Below, in pieces: positions 17,668 through 25,705 of a stretch of DNA of 64,000 bases (the first letter of the stretch is position 1; each line of letters starts with the position of its first letter). Under the pieces are notes generated by a model. The model made no database searches. It saw only the letters and a program-made list of their open reading frames with translations, and was not told the origin of the DNA. A program made the position numbers and the translations under genes. Origin of the DNA: Phycisphaeraceae bacterium (GTDB taxonomy: Bacteria; Planctomycetota; Phycisphaerae; Phycisphaerales; UBA1924); contig JAHBXC010000001.1 in the NCBI GenBank assembly GCA_019636675.1, positions 1,502,102-1,566,101 on the forward strand, given 5' to 3'.

Positions 17668-18342
17668 TCAGTCCATGACGCCGAAGCGGTAGCCGGCGCC
17701 CTTGACGGTGTGGATCAGCTCCCTGTCGTGCCCCCGGTCGACCTTCTTGCGAAGAGCGGAGATATAGACATCGATCACGTTGCTGGTGGGCTCGAAGTTC
17801 ATATCCCAGACCTTCTCGCCCAGCTGCGTGCGCGAGAGCACGCGGTTGGGGTTGCGCATGAGGTATTCGAGCAGCGCGAACTCGCGGTTTGAGAGCTCGA
17901 TTGACGCTTCGCCTCGCTTCGCGACGCGTGTGTACAGGTCGAGCTCGAGCGTGTCGCAGGTGAGGATGCGCCCCTCGCTCGCCTCGCCCCGGCGGAGCAT
18001 GGCGCGGATGCGAGCGAGCAGCTCCTCGAACTCGAACGGCTTGGTGATGTAATCATCGGCTCCGGCGTCGAGGCCCTCGATCTTGTCGTCCGTCGACGAC
18101 AGCGCCGTGAGCATGACGATCGGCGTGTCGACGCAACGCCGGCGCAGGTTCCTGCACACCTCGACGCCGTCGCGGTCGGGCAGCATGAGGTCGAGCAGGA
18201 TCAGGTCGTACGGCTCTACCGCGGCGAGATCCTCGCCCTCGAAACCGGTGTGGCTGACATCGGCGGCGTAACCGCTTTCCTGGAGACCCTTCTGCAGAGC
18301 GGTCGCCATCTTCGGGTTGTCTTCGATGATCAGGATGCGCAC
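17668..18342 (-). CDS. OmpR/PhoB-family response regulator
   Basis: 224 residues from GTG 18342 with a purine-rich GGAGAGAGAGG upstream. The N-terminal receiver VRILIIEDNPKM has the phosphorylatable Asp51 in YDLILLDLMLPDRDG and the conserved Lys in DDYITKPFEFEEL. The C-terminal winged helix carries ELSNREFALLEYLMRNPNRV and VDVYISALRKKVDRG-like segments, ending in IHTVKGAGYRFG. It is cotranscribed with the histidine kinase and diverges from the PRC-barrel gene. The shared 241-base upstream region contains an inverted repeat that could be its binding site. Confidence 0.94.
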   Translation of the reverse strand: MRILIIEDNPKMATALQKGLQESGYAADVSHTGFEGEDLAAVEPYDLILLDLMLPDRDGVEVCRNLRRRCVDTPIVMLTALSSTDDKIEGLDAGADDYITKPFEFEELLARIRAMLRRGEASEGRILTCDTLELDLYTRVAKRGEASIELSNREFALLEYLMRNPNRVLSRTQLGEKVWDMNFEPTSNVIDVYISALRKKVDRGHDRELIHTVKGAGYRFGVMD

Positions 18343-18449
18343 GCTGGCCTCTCTCTCTCCGGTGATTCCGGTCGTGTGCCCCCCGCCGGAGGGGCTCATG
18401 CCGACCAGTATTCGTAGCGTGGTCGGGCATGGAATGCACGCTGATCGTA

Positions 18450-18475
18450 TGAATCGCAGAATGAGCGCCGATTCA
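18450..18475. promoter_or_regulatory. Inverted repeat TGAATCG-N12-CGATTCA between regulator and PRC-barrel gene
   Basis: Two exact 7-base arms separated by 12 bases lie about 108 bases upstream of both the regulator gene and the PRC-barrel gene. The position suits an operator used by the two-component system for itself and the divergent stress genes. The arm spacing is wider than most OmpR-type direct repeats, so the binding protein is unknown. Confidence 0.35.
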
Positions 18476-18583
18476 CCCGGGCCTTACACCGGTCTCAGCC
18501 GCGTGGCGGAAAGTCTTCCTGACAAGCACGCACGCGGCAGCCCTCGTGGGCACGCCGAGATCACCCTGTAAGGAATTACCAGC

Positions 18584-19573
18584 ATGAATCTCAGAAACAC
18601 CATGACAGCCAGCGCCCTGATCGTCGGCCTCGCCGGCGCCAGCGCCTCCCTCGCCATCGCGCAGCAGACGCAGCCCGTGCGCCCCGACCAGCCGGCGCAG
18701 CCCGGCTCGCGCGACTGGAACACCCAGGACCGCGACCGCGCTGAACAGAAGCGTATGAAGCTCGAAACCTTCACCACGCTGAAGGGATCGAACATCTACA
18801 ACACCCGCGGCGACACGATCGGCTCCATCGATGACCTCGTGCTTATGGGCGCCGAGGGCAAGATCGATCGCGCCGTGGTCAAGACCGGCGCCATCCTGGG
18901 TGTCGGTGGCAAGACCGTCGCCGTCCCGTTCAGCCAGCTCACGTGGAACGCCGAGAACGAGCGTTTCGTCCTCTCGACGAACGCCGACGACCTCAAGCGC
19001 CTTCCCGAGTTCGACCCCGACACAATCCTCAATGATCCCAACAACAGGCGCGACCGCGCTCCGACCCAGCGCCCCGGCACTGCCCCCGGTACTGCCCCCG
19101 GTATGGCCCCCAGCGGCGAGAGCGCCGACTACGACCGCTCGGTGGTGCTCGCCAGCACCGTTCAGGGCGCGGACATCATGTGCGCCGCGAACGAGTGCGG
19201 GAAGGTCCACGAGATCATCGTCGACATCCCCAGCCGGCGCGCCGTGCTGATCTCGATCGACCCGAACCAGAACTTCCTCGGCATCGGCGACGTCAAGCGG
19301 CTCGCCCCCATCACCGCCGCGCGCTGGAACACTCTCGACGAGCGAGTCGATCTCAACGCGACTCGCGACCAGATCCTCAACGCGACCGAGACGCCTCGCG
19401 ATCTGTCGACCATCGCGAACACCGATCGCCTGAGCGCCATCTATCGCAACTACGGCGTCGAGTGGTCGGACAAGAGCCGCGACGACGCGGACCGGCGCTC
19501 CACCCCGGGCGCGCGCCCCGACAAGACCCCCGGCCAGCAGCGCCCGACCGACCCCAACCGCCCGGGCAACTGA
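18584..19573 (+). CDS. Exported protein with two PRC-barrel domains
   Basis: 329 residues from ATG 18584, with AAGGAA upstream. A signal peptide (MNLRNTMTASALIVGLAGA, cleaved near ASLAIAQ) precedes a Gln/Pro-rich linker. Two PRC-barrel-like units follow: about residues 60-135 (GSNIYNTRGDTIGSIDDLVL) and 185-250 (STVQGADIMCAANECGKVHE, then IVDIPSRRAVLISI). They are joined by a Pro/Ala/Thr stretch with repeated PGTAPGTAPG. The C-terminal 60 residues are charged and Pro-rich. PRC barrels mediate protein contacts in stress and photosynthetic reaction-centre proteins. It heads the set with the small lipoprotein and the DUF2383 gene. Confidence 0.85.
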   Translation: MNLRNTMTASALIVGLAGASASLAIAQQTQPVRPDQPAQPGSRDWNTQDRDRAEQKRMKLETFTTLKGSNIYNTRGDTIGSIDDLVLMGAEGKIDRAVVKTGAILGVGGKTVAVPFSQLTWNAENERFVLSTNADDLKRLPEFDPDTILNDPNNRRDRAPTQRPGTAPGTAPGMAPSGESADYDRSVVLASTVQGADIMCAANECGKVHEIIVDIPSRRAVLISIDPNQNFLGIGDVKRLAPITAARWNTLDERVDLNATRDQILNATETPRDLSTIANTDRLSAIYRNYGVEWSDKSRDDADRRSTPGARPDKTPGQQRPTDPNRPGN

Positions 19574-19606
19574 CCAATCGGAGCCACACTCGGCTTCCCT
19601 CGAGTC

Positions 19607-19637
19607 GGGCGCGCCGGCGACACCCGCCGGCGCGCCC
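19607..19637 (+). terminator. Strong hairpin after PRC-barrel gene
   Basis: A perfect 13-base stem (GGGCGCGCCGGCG) with a five-base loop lies 34 bases past the stop and 35 bases before the small lipoprotein ATG. Only a short ATT follows, so it may be a terminator, attenuator or RNA-processing barrier between the two genes. Confidence 0.55.
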
Positions 19638-19671
19638 ATTCCCGCAAGCACTTTCTCTTGGAGACCCGCCC

Positions 19672-19854
19672 ATGCGCCTCACCACCCAGGACCTCTCCCG
19701 TGCGACCCGCGCCGTGTTCATCGCGAGTCTGCTCGCCGGCGCGGGGGCGCTGGTCGGATGCGACGACGCGCCCGACAACGCCAGCGAAGCCGTAGACCGC
19801 GCGGCGGACGCCGCCGACGACGCGATCGACAAGGCCAGCGACGCGATCGACTGA
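19672..19854 (+). CDS. Small entericidin-like lipoprotein
   Basis: 60 residues from ATG 19672 with GGAGA 12 bases upstream. The N-terminus ends in a lipobox (ALVGC, Cys30), after which the mature part is only 31 residues: an acidic, alanine-rich amphipathic helix with repeats of AVDRAADAADDAIDKASDAI type. Short stress-induced lipoproteins of this style resemble entericidins and are common beside PRC-barrel and DUF2383 genes. The function is unproven. Hairpins on both sides suggest a separately controlled transcript. Confidence 0.75.
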   Translation: MRLTTQDLSRATRAVFIASLLAGAGALVGCDDAPDNASEAVDRAADAADDAIDKASDAID

Positions 19855-19871
19855 CGAAACCCATCACTCGG

Positions 19872-19902
19872 GGAGCGCAGCCGCTTGTCGCGACTGTGCT
19901 CC
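19872..19902 (+). terminator. Rho-independent terminator after small lipoprotein gene
   Basis: A 9-base stem GGAGCGCAG / CTGTGCTCC (one G-U pair) with a 13-base loop is followed by TCTTCTCC. It lies 18 bases past the lipoprotein stop. Confidence 0.55.
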
Positions 19903-19947
19903 TCTTCTCCCACCTGATTTGTTCAACCGCCGTCCAAGGAGCTATCG

Positions 19948-20406
19948 ATGGAAACCATCCAGAACATGCACGACAAGACGATCAAGGGCCTGCAGAACCT
20001 GATCGAGATCAATATCGACAGCGCCAAGGGCTTCGAGCAGGCCGCGTCGACCATCAACGAGCCCCGGCTCAACGCACTCTTCCGAGATGTCGGCGCACAG
20101 CGCGCCGGCTTCGCGGTCGAGCTGAAACGATTCGTCGCGAGCAGCGGCGAGAAGCCCAAGGACGACGGCAGCGCCAAGGCCGCCGTCCATCGCTGGTGGC
20201 TCAATGTGCGAGGGTCCATCAAGGACGACAACGCGCACGCCGTGCTCTCCGAAGCCGAGCGCGGCGAGGACGCCATCAAGGCCCGCTACGAGGAGGTCCT
20301 CAAGGACAACCCCGGCAACCCCGTGAGCGATGTGCTCCACCGCCAGTACGCGTCGGTGAAGGCCGCGCACGACCGCATCCGCGACATGCGCGACGCGACC
20401 GCGTAA
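19948..20406 (+). CDS. PA2169-family (DUF2383) four-helix-bundle stress protein
   Basis: 152 residues from ATG 19948 with AAGGAG upstream. The sequence is helical throughout with the ferritin-like DUF2383 pattern: LQNLIEINIDSAKGFEQAAS, FRDVGAQRAGFAVELKRFV, WWLNVRGSIKDDNAHAVLSE and ERGEDAIKARYEEVL. There is no signal peptide, so it is cytoplasmic. Family members accumulate in stationary phase or under stress; no enzymatic role is established. It lies third after the PRC-barrel and lipoprotein genes and ends at a strong terminator. Confidence 0.88.
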   Translation: METIQNMHDKTIKGLQNLIEINIDSAKGFEQAASTINEPRLNALFRDVGAQRAGFAVELKRFVASSGEKPKDDGSAKAAVHRWWLNVRGSIKDDNAHAVLSEAERGEDAIKARYEEVLKDNPGNPVSDVLHRQYASVKAAHDRIRDMRDATA

Positions 20407-20448
20407 GCGCCACGATCCACCATCCGGAGGGCCCTGTTCCCACGCACC

Positions 20449-20472
20449 GCCCGGCCTCGAGAGGGGCCGGGC
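20449..20472 (+). terminator. Rho-independent terminator after DUF2383 gene
   Basis: A perfect 8-base stem GCCCGGCC / GGCCGGGC with an eight-base loop is followed by GTTTTCGCG, 43 bases past the stop codon. Confidence 0.8.
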
Positions 20473-20523
20473 GTTTTCGCGTCGATCATCGGCGACGCGG
20501 GTCTCTCCGCGAGGCGAACGCCG

Positions 20524-20557
20524 GCGCCGCGCTCCCTCAGCGAGGGGAGCGCGGCGC
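20524..20557 (-). terminator. Terminator hairpin of the minus-strand secreted-protein gene
   Basis: A perfect 13-base stem (GCGCCGCGCTCCC with its complement) and an eight-base loop lie 30 bases beyond the stop at 20587. The U-tract is weak, but the stem strength and position support termination for the minus strand. Confidence 0.6.
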
Positions 20558-20586
20558 GAGCGAGGTGGTGAGTGCGGTGATGACTG

Positions 20587-21990
20587 TCAGTGGCAGGTCT
20601 GACCGAACCTCGTCAGCACGGAGTTAAGGTCGCTGAAGTTGATCACGCCGTTGGCGTCGGTGTCTCCCGGGCAGATCACGGTAAGCGTGAAGTCCTGGCT
20701 CACGCTGCTGCCGCAGAGCCCCACCATCTCGGCGGAATAGACGCCCGCGTCGCTGGCGCTGACGCTCGGGATCGTGAGGAGGGGGATCCCGGTCGTGGTC
20801 AGAACATGGCCGTTCTTGCGCCACACGACTGACGCATAGAGCGAGTTCGCGCTCGGGAGTGCCACGAGCGTCGCGGGCTGCCCTTCCGCGACGGAGACCG
20901 ACGCGGGCGGCGCGGCGAACTGCGGGGCTTCGAAAAGAATGGCCTGGTTGCGGAAATCCGGGAAGAAGTTTGGGCCGGATGCCGACCATCCCCCGGCGAG
21001 GATAATCTGACCGGCTCGTTCATCAAACGACGCCGCAGGTGCACCGACGAAGAGCGCCGAGCCCGAGAGCGTGAATGTATCGAGAATCGACCAATTTGCG
21101 TCGCCGCTGAGCCTGTAGAGCGCGTCGGTCGGCAGTGGCGCAGACGCGGCGAGCCGGAAGACGACGAGGAACACCCCGCCTGTTGATTGGTTCGCGACGA
21201 GCCGGTGGGCGAGAGTGCCGCCGGGCGGCGGCGCGGTCGCAGGGTTCGTCGTCTCCACGAGCGTGTTCGAGTCGAGCGAGTAGATGAATGTGCGCGGCGG
21301 GTTCGCGATGCTCTCCACGATCACCACCCGGCGTTCGTCGCGATCGTAGACGCATTCGGACTCCAGGCTGGGTGGCAGCAGACCGTCGGTCGCGAGGACT
21401 GGCGTGAGAACGCCGGTTTGCGGGTCAAAGCGGATGACGCCGGAGGTCTGATTGAAGAAGTAGAAGGCGCCTTCGTCGCTCGCGAACGCGACATATCTGG
21501 ACCTGGCGGCCGCTGCCGGGTCGAAGATAAGCCCGAGCGGGATGAGCGGGGCGCTGAAGTCGTCGATGTTGAACGCGTACGCGAACTCGAGCCCGTTGAC
21601 GGTCCGCACGAGGAGCGCCGCGACGCGCGTTGCAGGATCGATCGCGAGGCCGCTGATGTTGGCGGTGGGAGGGCTTTGAAACTGGGCGACAAGCGGGCTG
21701 GTGTCTCTGGCGCTCCACTCGAACCCGTCCCACCTCCACGCGCCGACGGCGCTCTGGCCGTCGACATCGATCATCCCGAAGGCGTGTGTCTCCCCGGTCG
21801 CGGCGTCGAAGGCCATCCTGAACGGGAGAAGGTTTGATTGCGCCGTCGGAGCGACCTGTCCCCACTCGAAAAGCCCTCCGAGATCGATCGGCTCGATGCA
21901 CGGAGACGCCGAGGAAGGCGACCTTGCGCCCAGTACAAGGGCTGCGACTGCTGACGCCACGATGACGCTTCTGGCCTTGAAGGTTGCCAT
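20587..21990 (-). CDS. Secreted propeller/Ig-like protein with one dockerin-like tail
   Basis: 467 residues from ATG 21990, with AAGGAG seven bases upstream. The signal peptide runs about residues 1-29 (VIVASAVAALVLGARSPSSA). The body, to about residue 360, looks beta-propeller-like with repeated WRWDGFEW and FDPQTGVLTPVLAT elements. An immunoglobulin-like segment follows (QPATLVALPSANSLYAS to SASDAGVYSAEMVGLCG), then a single dockerin-like unit, CPGDTDANGVINFSDLNSVL. Most relatives in this window have two such units, so this tail is half length. Extracellular location is well supported; substrate or partner is unknown. Confidence 0.8.
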   Translation of the reverse strand: MATFKARSVIVASAVAALVLGARSPSSASPCIEPIDLGGLFEWGQVAPTAQSNLLPFRMAFDAATGETHAFGMIDVDGQSAVGAWRWDGFEWSARDTSPLVAQFQSPPTANISGLAIDPATRVAALLVRTVNGLEFAYAFNIDDFSAPLIPLGLIFDPAAAARSRYVAFASDEGAFYFFNQTSGVIRFDPQTGVLTPVLATDGLLPPSLESECVYDRDERRVVIVESIANPPRTFIYSLDSNTLVETTNPATAPPPGGTLAHRLVANQSTGGVFLVVFRLAASAPLPTDALYRLSGDANWSILDTFTLSGSALFVGAPAASFDERAGQIILAGGWSASGPNFFPDFRNQAILFEAPQFAAPPASVSVAEGQPATLVALPSANSLYASVVWRKNGHVLTTTGIPLLTIPSVSASDAGVYSAEMVGLCGSSVSQDFTLTVICPGDTDANGVINFSDLNSVLTRFGQTCH

Positions 21991-22361
21991 GACCTGCTCC
22001 TTGCGAGCGAGGAGCCCGGGTGCGCGGCAAACGCTCCGCGACCGGACCCGCTCGAGTGGTCTTCCGAGAAAGGGGCGGGTCACCCGACAGAGCGGGCGGC
22101 GCTTTCTCGGGATCGCAAGCACGGCAAGTATCGCGCCCTCACGCCAACCGCCGCGACCCCGGCGGGACACTCGCGTCGTGCAGGCAGGGGGCTGGTAGCT
22201 CGGCCAAAGTGCTGGCCGAACGGACGGGTCGCATCGCGATCTCCGCACGACGCTGGGACACAGCCCGACGACCGCTCGCGTTCCGCGTTTTGCGCGGCGC
22301 CTCGGGCGATGGCTCGGCGGACCCGACCGCCGTGATTCGGAAACGCCTGAATCGTCCAGCC
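21991..22361. other. Intergenic region with one short inverted repeat
   Basis: This stretch separates the stop of the kinase gene from the start of the secreted-protein gene, both on the minus strand. It holds the ribosome-binding site of the latter and an inverted repeat TCGGCC-N8-GGCCGA at 22200-22219, which could be the kinase terminator or an operator. I see no convincing promoter hexamers and no gene. Confidence 0.4.
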
Positions 22362-24806
22362 CTACGGGGAAGCCGGGGTCCGGTAGGCGTCGGCCTTCGC
22401 GCCGTGCCCTTTGCCGGGGTCGGTCTTCTCCCAATTCTCGTAGAACGTCACGAGATTGACGGCGATGGCTCCTGGTGGGACGCGGGTGTTGGACGCGTTC
22501 CGGTAGGCCTTGAGTCCGTACGGTTCGCTTTCCTCGAACGCGCCGACGCTCATGCCCATATAGAGGACGTTGTTGTAGGTGAGCACCGCTTCGAACGTGT
22601 CCTCGCCGTAGGCGAGCGCGGCGATGCGTGCGGCTTCGCGCGCGTCCTGATACGCGCTCTCGAGCCGCTCGTGCTGGAACTTGACATACGAGCGGAGGCT
22701 GTACGACTGGGTCAGCACGCCGTGGTCGGGCCCGAGGAGCCGGGTGCGGATCTCGATGGCCCGGGTGTAGTGGGCGATCGCCTCGTCGGGGCGTCCCTCT
22801 TCGCTCGCGAAGTCGCCCCGGGACATCTCGGCGATCGCCATCTCGAGTGAATCAGGGCCAAAGAGCGACTCGACCTGCTCGAAGGTCTGGAGCATGATCG
22901 GACGCGCTTCGTCGTTTCGATCCATGTTGCTCAGGAGTGAGTACAGAGCTCGCCGGGCGTGGTAAAGGTCTTTGGGGTGCTCGCGCCTGATGCGCTCGAA
23001 CCCCTCGACGGCGCGCCGGAGCGCGTCTTCGGCGGGGCCGTCCTCCGCCATGTCGAGATGCTGTGAGCCGATGCGCTGAAGCACGCGCAGCGTTCGGACA
23101 TCGCGCGCTCCGTAGAGTGATTCGAGAATCTCGTGCGCTTTCTCGTAGCGTTCGAGGGCCTCGGGATGCCGGCGTATGGACGCGTAGGCGTGCCCGGCCG
23201 CGATGAGCGCCTCGACGGTGCGCGGGTCGCGTTCTCCGAAGAGTGTGGTGCGCGTGCCGTGCGCCGCGCTGGCGAGCGCGATCGCTGTTTCACCCTCGCC
23301 GAGTTGGGTCAGCGTCGCGGCGATGGACAGCCGGACCGTCGCGTCGATCTCGGGCGCGTCGGCGAGGGCGTTCGATTCCTGGAGCCGCTCCGCCGCGAAT
23401 CGGGCGGCGTCGCGCATCTTGACATCGCGCCCGAGCTGGGTTGGCAGCGCCGCCGCGATGAGGCCATCGGTCATGAACTGGCTGGTGGCGATCGCGGCCC
23501 GGCGTTCGCGCTCGGCGGTCTCGAGCGCCGCCTGCGCGGTCCGGCGCTGGCGGGCCTCGGACAGCGCGAACGAGGCCGAGACGATGACGGCGCCGACCAG
23601 CACGACCAGCGATATCGCCAGCGCAGAGGCCAGGGCGCGGTTTCGAGCGACGAACTTCCGCGCGACATACAAGCGGCCGGGCGGGCGCGCCAGCACCGGC
23701 TCGTCGTTGAGATAGCGGCGCAGATCGGCGGCGAGGTCGCCGACCGAGGGGTACCGACGGGCCGGGTCGTGCTCGATCGCGCGCAGAACGATCCAGTCGA
23801 GCTCGCCACGCAGCATGCGCGCGATCTCGCGCGCCTCGGCGCCGCGCGCCGCGGCCGCGACCGTCGAGTCGTCGCCCGGCTTGGTGAAGCGCGTGCTGGG
23901 TTTGTCGGGGGCGACGCCCATCGCCGGTCGCTGCGGGTCGGGATCGAAGGGCCGATCGCCCGTGAGGAGTTCGTACAGCGTGACGCCCAGCGCGTAGACA
24001 TCGGCGCGGGTGTCGATCGCGTTCGCGTCGCCGGCGCGCTGCTCGGGGCTCATGTACGCCGGTGTCCCGACGAACTGTCCAGACGCGGTGAAGCGCGCCT
24101 CGGACCCGGCGTCGAGGGCCCTCGCGATGCCGAAGTCGATCACGCGCACCGACGGGCCCTCGCCGGTGTCGACGACGAGGATGTTGCTTGGTTTGAGATC
24201 GCGGTGGATCACGCCTCGCTGGTGGGCGTGCTCGATCGCGGCGCAGACCTGCAGGAAGAGGGCGATGCGTTCGGGGATAGACGCCTTGCGTGCGTCGCTG
24301 AAGTCGGTGATGGGCCTCCCGTCGATGAAGTCCATCAGGAAGTACGGGCGCCCGCGCGGGGTCGTGCCGGCGTCGAGCACGCGCGCGATGCCGGGGTGGT
24401 CGAGCCGCGCGAGCGTCTGGCGTTCGGCGTTGAAGCGTGCGAGGACCTGCCTCGTGTCCATGCCCGGCTTGACGAGTTTGAGGGCCACCCGGCGCCGGAT
24501 GGGCTCTGACTGCTCGGCCTCGAAGACGATGCCGAAACCGCCCTCACCCGCTTCGCGCACGAGCCGGTAGGGGCCGATGAACTCGCCGGGCCTCTCGCTG
24601 TCGAGAAGGTCTTCGAGACCCGGGGGCGGGGCGTCGAGGAGGGGGTCGTGGGCAAGATCGGCCTGTGCGCAGAGCGCGAGCGCGTCGCGCCGGAGCGGCT
24701 CGTCGTCGGGGCACAGCCGCAGCGCTTCGCGCTCGCGTTCCTCGGGCGAGAGATCGGCAATGGCGTCGAAGAGCTGACGGAGGCCGAGGTGTCTCTCGGG
24801 GTTCAT
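22362..24806 (-). CDS. Transmembrane Ser/Thr protein kinase with TPR-rich C-terminus
   Basis: 814 residues from ATG 24806, overlapping the sigma-factor stop as ATGA. The Hanks-type kinase domain (about 78-370) is complete: glycine loop GEGGFG at 87-92, Lys110 in VALKL, HRDLKPSN with HRD at 201-203, DFG at 224-226 and GTPAYMSPEQ. A membrane helix at about 391-413 follows, then a 400-residue helical region with TPR-like units (ALERYEKAHEILESLYGARD). Planctomycetes encode many such kinases next to ECF sigma factors, where phosphorylation of the sigma factor is thought to replace anti-sigma control. The extracytoplasmic TPR part may sense the signal. Confidence 0.92.
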   Translation of the reverse strand: MNPERHLGLRQLFDAIADLSPEEREREALRLCPDDEPLRRDALALCAQADLAHDPLLDAPPPGLEDLLDSERPGEFIGPYRLVREAGEGGFGIVFEAEQSEPIRRRVALKLVKPGMDTRQVLARFNAERQTLARLDHPGIARVLDAGTTPRGRPYFLMDFIDGRPITDFSDARKASIPERIALFLQVCAAIEHAHQRGVIHRDLKPSNILVVDTGEGPSVRVIDFGIARALDAGSEARFTASGQFVGTPAYMSPEQRAGDANAIDTRADVYALGVTLYELLTGDRPFDPDPQRPAMGVAPDKPSTRFTKPGDDSTVAAAARGAEAREIARMLRGELDWIVLRAIEHDPARRYPSVGDLAADLRRYLNDEPVLARPPGRLYVARKFVARNRALASALAISLVVLVGAVIVSASFALSEARQRRTAQAALETAERERRAAIATSQFMTDGLIAAALPTQLGRDVKMRDAARFAAERLQESNALADAPEIDATVRLSIAATLTQLGEGETAIALASAAHGTRTTLFGERDPRTVEALIAAGHAYASIRRHPEALERYEKAHEILESLYGARDVRTLRVLQRIGSQHLDMAEDGPAEDALRRAVEGFERIRREHPKDLYHARRALYSLLSNMDRNDEARPIMLQTFEQVESLFGPDSLEMAIAEMSRGDFASEEGRPDEAIAHYTRAIEIRTRLLGPDHGVLTQSYSLRSYVKFQHERLESAYQDAREAARIAALAYGEDTFEAVLTYNNVLYMGMSVGAFEESEPYGLKAYRNASNTRVPPGAIAVNLVTFYENWEKTDPGKGHGAKADAYRTPASP

Positions 24807-25378
24807 GGCTCGTCGTCGCCCCGCTTGATCTCGTTGGCGAGCCAGGCGCGCGCGAAGCGCCAGTCGCGTTCGATGGTGCGCACGGAGACCTGGAGCATCT
24901 CCGCGATCTGCTGGTGGGTCAGCCCGGCGTAGTACATGAGGGTCACGACGCGGGCCTGGCGCTCGTCGAGGGCGCCCAGGCGCGTGAGCGCCTCGTCGAG
25001 CGCGAGGAGATCCTCGTCGGAAGCGCCCCCGCCCACCTCGATCCCCAGCACACGCGAATCGAGCGGGAGCCGGTCGCGCCCGCCCCCGTGCTTGCGCGAG
25101 GCGCGCCGTCTCGCGCGATCGACGAGGATGTCGCGCATCGCGCTGGCAGCGGCCCCGAAGAAATGGGCGCGCCCCTCCCATGTCATGTTCTCGTCGCGCA
25201 CCAGCTTGACATACGCCTCATGCACGAGCATCGTCGGCTGGAGCGTCGCGCCCGGCGGCAGCCGGCGAAGGCGAGACGCGGCGAGCGCGCGCAGCTCGTT
25301 GTAGAGAAGCGGGAACAGTCGCTCGGAGGCCAGCGGGCCCTCGTTGAGCATCTGCGTGATGTCGTCGCGTTCGCTCAT
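24803..25378 (-). CDS. ECF sigma factor of the kinase-linked (TIGR02999-like) group
   Basis: 191 residues from ATG 25378. Region 2 is visible in LQPTMLVHEAYVKLVRDENM and HFFGAAASAMRDILVDRARR. Region 4 has RVVTLMYYAGLTHQQIAEML and the recognition-helix part VSVRTIERDWRFARAWL. There is no adjacent anti-sigma gene; the downstream overlapping gene is a Ser/Thr kinase, as in the planctomycete ECF-kinase families. Acidic residues around SDEDLLALDEAL lie in the linker between the regions. It diverges from the large TPR protein gene, which may be a target. Confidence 0.92.
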   Translation of the reverse strand: MSERDDITQMLNEGPLASERLFPLLYNELRALAASRLRRLPPGATLQPTMLVHEAYVKLVRDENMTWEGRAHFFGAAASAMRDILVDRARRRASRKHGGGRDRLPLDSRVLGIEVGGGASDEDLLALDEALTRLGALDERQARVVTLMYYAGLTHQQIAEMLQVSVRTIERDWRFARAWLANEIKRGDDEP

Positions 25379-25705
25379 CGCCGTGCCGATCGTTCTGTCC
25401 GGACGACGAGTGTACCAGAGGGCGCCCCTCGCACGGCGCCATTCATTCCGATGGACCTGTCGGCGCGCCTCCGGAGTCGCCGGGGGCCATCTCTGGACGC
25501 TCGCGGGCCGGAATGAGTCCGAGACGCCGGGAACACCGCCGCTCAAGGGCGGGGCGTGTTGCCTCCGCGCGAGGTTTGGCAAAGTTGACACAAAGGGGTT
25601 TTCAGACTCCGTGCCCGGCTGTACCTTCTTCCTTCCGGCGGGGCCCCACCGCTGGAGCCACGGACGGCGGGCGCGTTGGGGGCGGCGTCGAGGACAGGTG
25701 CGGCG
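25379..25705. promoter_or_regulatory. Divergent region between sigma factor and TPR gene
   Basis: This 327-base region carries a consensus -35 hexamer TTGACA at 25584-25589 in a locally A/T-richer stretch facing the TPR gene, but no good -10 at 16-18 bases. An inverted repeat CCGCC-gctcaag-GGCGG lies at about 25537-25553, with outer arms AACA/TGTT. The region probably holds promoters for both directions; no gene is visible. Confidence 0.4.

Noticed and set aside
17668..18342. Light regulator for the carotenoid operon
   Set aside because: This is a standard OmpR-type regulator without a B12-binding or photoreceptor domain and lies beyond two unrelated genes, so no link to light can be claimed.
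21187..22850. Plus-strand genes in and after the propeller protein
   Set aside because: Open frames here lack domains or ribosome-binding sites and overlap well-supported minus-strand genes.
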